From Flavobacteriaceae bacterium (GTDB lineage: Bacteria; Bacteroidota; Bacteroidia; Flavobacteriales; Flavobacteriaceae), in NCBI GenBank assembly GCA_002400885.1, contig NVRM01000004.1, positions 2,511-46,583 on the forward strand: a stretch of DNA of 44,073 nucleotides, written 5' to 3'. Position numbers and translations under genes: made by a program. Shown here piece after piece: positions 41,790-44,073 of the stretch (its first letter is position 1; every line of letters begins with the position of its first letter). The notes beneath the pieces were generated by a model. It worked only from the letters and a program-made list of their open reading frames with translations, was not told where the DNA came from and made no database searches.

Positions 41790-43334
41790 GTGAAATCAGA
41801 ATTAGTAATAAGATCGAGCAACTCTGGTATTGATTTTGCCTTATTAAGAGATGGCAAATTGATTGCATTAAACAAAGAAGTATCTGACAACAAATTTTCT
41901 GTTGGGGATATCTTTTTAGCGAAAACCGGGAAAGTTTTAACGGGTTTAAATGCATCGTTTGTAAATGTTGGCTTTGAAAAAGATGGTTTTTTACACTATC
42001 ATGATTTAGGAGCTCAACTCATATCTCTACAGAAGTATATAAATAGAGTAAGCACAGGTAAATTAAAAGAATTCACTTTAAATAATTTCCATTTAGAGAA
42101 AGATATTGACAAAAATGGAAGTATTAAAGACGTACTAAGATCAGGTCAAAACCTATTAGTACAAATAGTAAAAGAACCAATTTCTACCAAGGGACCCCGA
42201 ATGAGTTCGGAATTATCCATCGCCGGTAGATATTTAGTTTTGGTCCCTTTTTCTGACCGAGTTTCTGTATCGCAAAAGATACTAAACACAAAGGAAAAAG
42301 AACGACTAAAGCGATTGGTAAAAAGCATTAAACCCAAAGGATTTGGTGTAATTATTAGAACAGTAGCCGAAAACAAAAAGGTCGCTGATCTAGATAAAGA
42401 TCTTGAATCATCCTTAGAACGATGGGTAGCCATGAGTCGCAAAATTAAGCAGGCTCAATCTCAAAAAGGCCCCGTAAAAGTTTTAAGTGAACTTAACAGA
42501 GCATCCTCCATCTTACGGGATATCTTTAATGATTCATTTTCAGGGATTACTACCAATGACGAATCATTGTTTAAAGAAATTAGACAATATCTCCAGGAAA
42601 TTGCTCCTGATAAAGAAAAGATTGTGAAATTATATAAAAATGAAGTCCCAATCTTTGAAAAGTTTGGTATTGAACGCCAAATTAAAACTTCGTTCGGTAA
42701 AACTGTTTCGATGAGTAAAGGTGCCTATTTAGTAATTGAGCACACAGAAGCATTACATGTTATAGATGTAAATAGCGGAAATCGATCTAATAAATCGTCT
42801 TCACAAGCTAATACAGCATATGAAGTAAATATAATTGCAGCTACAGAAATTGCGCGACAATTACGCTTACGAGACATGGGAGGCATCATAGTGGTCGATT
42901 TTATAGACATGCACACTGCGGATCATCGCCACAAGTTATTTGAACATTTAAAGGAGGAAATGTCTTCGGACAGAACTAAACATAAAATATTACCTCCTAG
43001 TAAATTTGGTCTTGTACAAATTACAAGACAGCGGGTAAGACCCGAATTGGTGATAAAAACCAAAGAACCGAACCCTAATACTGGTGGTGAGGTAGAAGCT
43101 CCGATAGTTCAAATGGAAAAACTTGAACTAGAATTGGAACGATTAGTTTCAAAAAATCGAAGTAGTATCAAATTAAACGTACATCCGTTTATTGCATCCT
43201 ACTTAACCAAAGGGCTTTTATCCATTCAAGTAAAATGGTTTATCAAATATAAAAAGTGGATTAAAATTATACCTAGAGACGCTTATCAATATTTATATTT
43301 TCGTTTTTATTACAACGGAAATAAAAAACAATAA
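41790..43334 (+). CDS. rng: Ribonuclease G/E family endoribonuclease
   Basis: A 514-aa endoribonuclease for rRNA and mRNA processing. An S1-type RNA-binding domain lies at about 35-125 (GDIFLAKTGKVLTGLNASFVNVGFEKDGFLH), the 5'-sensor/RNase H-like part follows, and the two catalytic aspartates are D326 (HVIDVNSGNR) and D370 (IIVVDFIDM), both present. After ITRQRVRPEL the sequence reads VIKTKEPNPNTGG; the zinc-link CPxC motif of E. coli RNase E/G is absent. The start codon is GTG at 41790, giving MKSELVIRSS, the usual N-terminus in this phylum. There is no long C-terminal degradosome scaffold. Confidence 0.95.
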   Translation: MKSELVIRSSNSGIDFALLRDGKLIALNKEVSDNKFSVGDIFLAKTGKVLTGLNASFVNVGFEKDGFLHYHDLGAQLISLQKYINRVSTGKLKEFTLNNFHLEKDIDKNGSIKDVLRSGQNLLVQIVKEPISTKGPRMSSELSIAGRYLVLVPFSDRVSVSQKILNTKEKERLKRLVKSIKPKGFGVIIRTVAENKKVADLDKDLESSLERWVAMSRKIKQAQSQKGPVKVLSELNRASSILRDIFNDSFSGITTNDESLFKEIRQYLQEIAPDKEKIVKLYKNEVPIFEKFGIERQIKTSFGKTVSMSKGAYLVIEHTEALHVIDVNSGNRSNKSSSQANTAYEVNIIAATEIARQLRLRDMGGIIVVDFIDMHTADHRHKLFEHLKEEMSSDRTKHKILPPSKFGLVQITRQRVRPELVIKTKEPNPNTGGEVEAPIVQMEKLELELERLVSKNRSSIKLNVHPFIASYLTKGLLSIQVKWFIKYKKWIKIIPRDAYQYLYFRFYYNGNKKQ

Positions 43335-43350
43335 GGCTTACAATATCATA

Positions 43351-43384
43351 AATCCCGCTACAAAAGTAGCGGGATTTTTTTTGC
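43351..43384 (+). terminator. Intrinsic terminator of the RNase G gene
   Basis: Perfect 11-bp stem aatcccgctac (43351-43361) and gtagcgggatt (43366-43376), tetraloop aaaa, then a run of T to about 43380, just before the end of the convergent gene. Confidence 0.88.
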
Positions 43385-43390
43385 TTTTTT

Positions 43391-44073
43391 TTAAAACCAA
43401 AAGCCTAGATTTATATAATAAATACTGCCCGTATGATCTGGAGACCATGAATAATGAAATTCTATCGGTCCCAAAAAGGAATTGAGTCCATAGCTTAACC
43501 CATAGCCATCATTTGTAGCTTTAAATACACCTTTCCCTTTGTATAAATCATGCCTTACATTTGCAATGTTCTTTACAAAAGATATGTAATTGTCCTTAAA
43601 GATTTCCACTTGAATTTTAGCGGTACTCAGCAAATAGGAATTCGCAGAAAGCTCTCCAATCTCATAGCCGTAAAAAGGAGTAAACTGGGACAGGTAATTT
43701 TCTCCATGTCCTCCTATAAAAAAATTGAGTGGCTGCCTCGCACCGGCACCTATACTCACACCAGCACCAGTAGATAGCTGTAAAGTGAATTTATCGTAAA
43801 AGGTATGTGTATAGCCCAACTTCCCATATAATTTTGAGGTAGGAATAAAACGGTCTGGTGCTTCATTTTCATATAAATTAAAATCAGATATATGATCTGT
43901 AGAATACGTATGCCAAACAAATCTAGCGTCAAACTGCCAACCATTTTTCACAAAGTAATCTCGATCATACGTGTCATAACTAATATAACTATAGACATTT
44001 AAATAAAAATTATCGTCAAAATATGATTTATCACTATTGGCTCCTGGCTTAATTAAAGTTTCCGTATAGGCTT
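43391..44073 (-). CDS. 3' part of a probable patatin-like phospholipase / outer-membrane barrel protein (cut by window edge)
   Basis: The reading frame is open from the right edge (first full codon at 44071) to the stop at 43391, giving 226 residues; the start lies outside the window. An internal GTG at 43951 is not a real start, since the frame continues upstream with barrel-like sequence (NFYLNVYSYISYDTYDRDYF). All visible sequence consists of alternating amphipathic strands and ends IEFHYSWSPDHTGSIYYINLGFWF, with a C-terminal Phe typical of outer-membrane barrels. The ending resembles the C-terminal barrel of flavobacterial patatin-family proteins (PlpD-like), but the lipase domain is not visible. 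A different BamA/TamA-type surface antigen is possible. Confidence 0.7.
   Translation of the reverse strand, partial: AYTETLIKPGANSDKSYFDDNFYLNVYSYISYDTYDRDYFVKNGWQFDARFVWHTYSTDHISDFNLYENEAPDRFIPTSKLYGKLGYTHTFYDKFTLQLSTGAGVSIGAGARQPLNFFIGGHGENYLSQFTPFYGYEIGELSANSYLLSTAKIQVEIFKDNYISFVKNIANVRHDLYKGKGVFKATNDGYGLSYGLNSFLGPIEFHYSWSPDHTGSIYYINLGFWF

Noticed and set aside
43391-43951. A complete 186-aa gene starting with GTG at 43951
   Set aside because: The frame stays open to the window edge with continuing barrel-like sequence, so this is the 3' part of a longer gene.

Overview
The window is AT-rich chromosomal DNA from a member of the Bacteroidota, almost certainly family Flavobacteriaceae (class Flavobacteriia). 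Evidence: sprA (core of the type IX secretion system), gldD and gldE (gliding) in the order mutY-ssb-gldE-gldD, a ruvA-sprA-gcvH-vanZ cluster next to a malic enzyme fused to a phosphotransacetylase-like domain, CarboxypepD_reg/DUF5686 and TonB-family envelope proteins, and flavobacterial promoters (-33 TTG, 19-nt spacer, -7 TAnnTTTG). I see no phage, transposase, CRISPR array, tRNA or rRNA, so this looks like core chromosome with a few lineage-specific inserts.

Layout. 1-678 holds no gene, only an outward-facing promoter at the left edge. 679-4493, all minus strand: a hexapeptide acyltransferase, deoC, two tandem TonB-like proteins, a VanZ-family membrane protein and gcvH. 4517-12103 (minus): sprA (2333 aa) directly behind ruvA. 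12367-14646 (minus): maeB with its own terminator and promoter. 14647-15261 is non-coding. 15262-22221 (plus): moaD, a DUF5686 outer-membrane-type protein, moaE, a P-loop ATPase/kinase overlapping a small helical protein, an orphan PAS histidine kinase and an unrecognised tail-anchored protein. 22223-28872 (minus): a tightly packed run crp - yeeE - DUF6691 - moaA - moeA - moaC - mobA - moeB/rhodanese. 28857-30960 (minus): waaA, rpmA, rplU. 31272-34656 (plus): two M16 peptidase subunits. 34689-35579 (minus): a DMT transporter. 35665-36592 (plus): two small lipoproteins. 36640-41103 (minus): COX15/ctaA, gldD, gldE, ssb, mutY. 41236-43334 (plus): HU, a 29-aa ribosomal-protein-like peptide missed by ordinary length cut-offs, and RNase G. 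The right edge holds the 3' part of a probable patatin-like phospholipase with an outer-membrane barrel (minus, cut by the window).

How the genes work together. The main functional unit is molybdenum cofactor (Moco) synthesis. MoaA and MoaC make cPMP, MoaD/MoaE form molybdopterin synthase, the MoeB-rhodanese fusion should activate and sulfurate MoaD, MoeA inserts molybdate, and the MobA fusion adds the nucleotide. The minus half starts with a Crp/Fnr regulator and a two-part YeeE/YedE-type sulfur-compound importer, which suggests that sulfur import and the sulfur step of Moco synthesis share one transcription unit. The two halves converge with one base between stop codons. A second theme is the envelope and gliding/T9SS machinery (SprA, GldD, GldE, TonB-like proteins, lipoproteins). 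A third is housekeeping: RuvA, SSB, MutY, HU, RNase G, L21/L27, GcvH, DeoC, MaeB.

The least explained part is 18570-22221 (ATPase plus helical partner, orphan kinase, tail-anchored protein), which lies between the two halves of the Moco locus. No clearly new defence or mobile system is visible.
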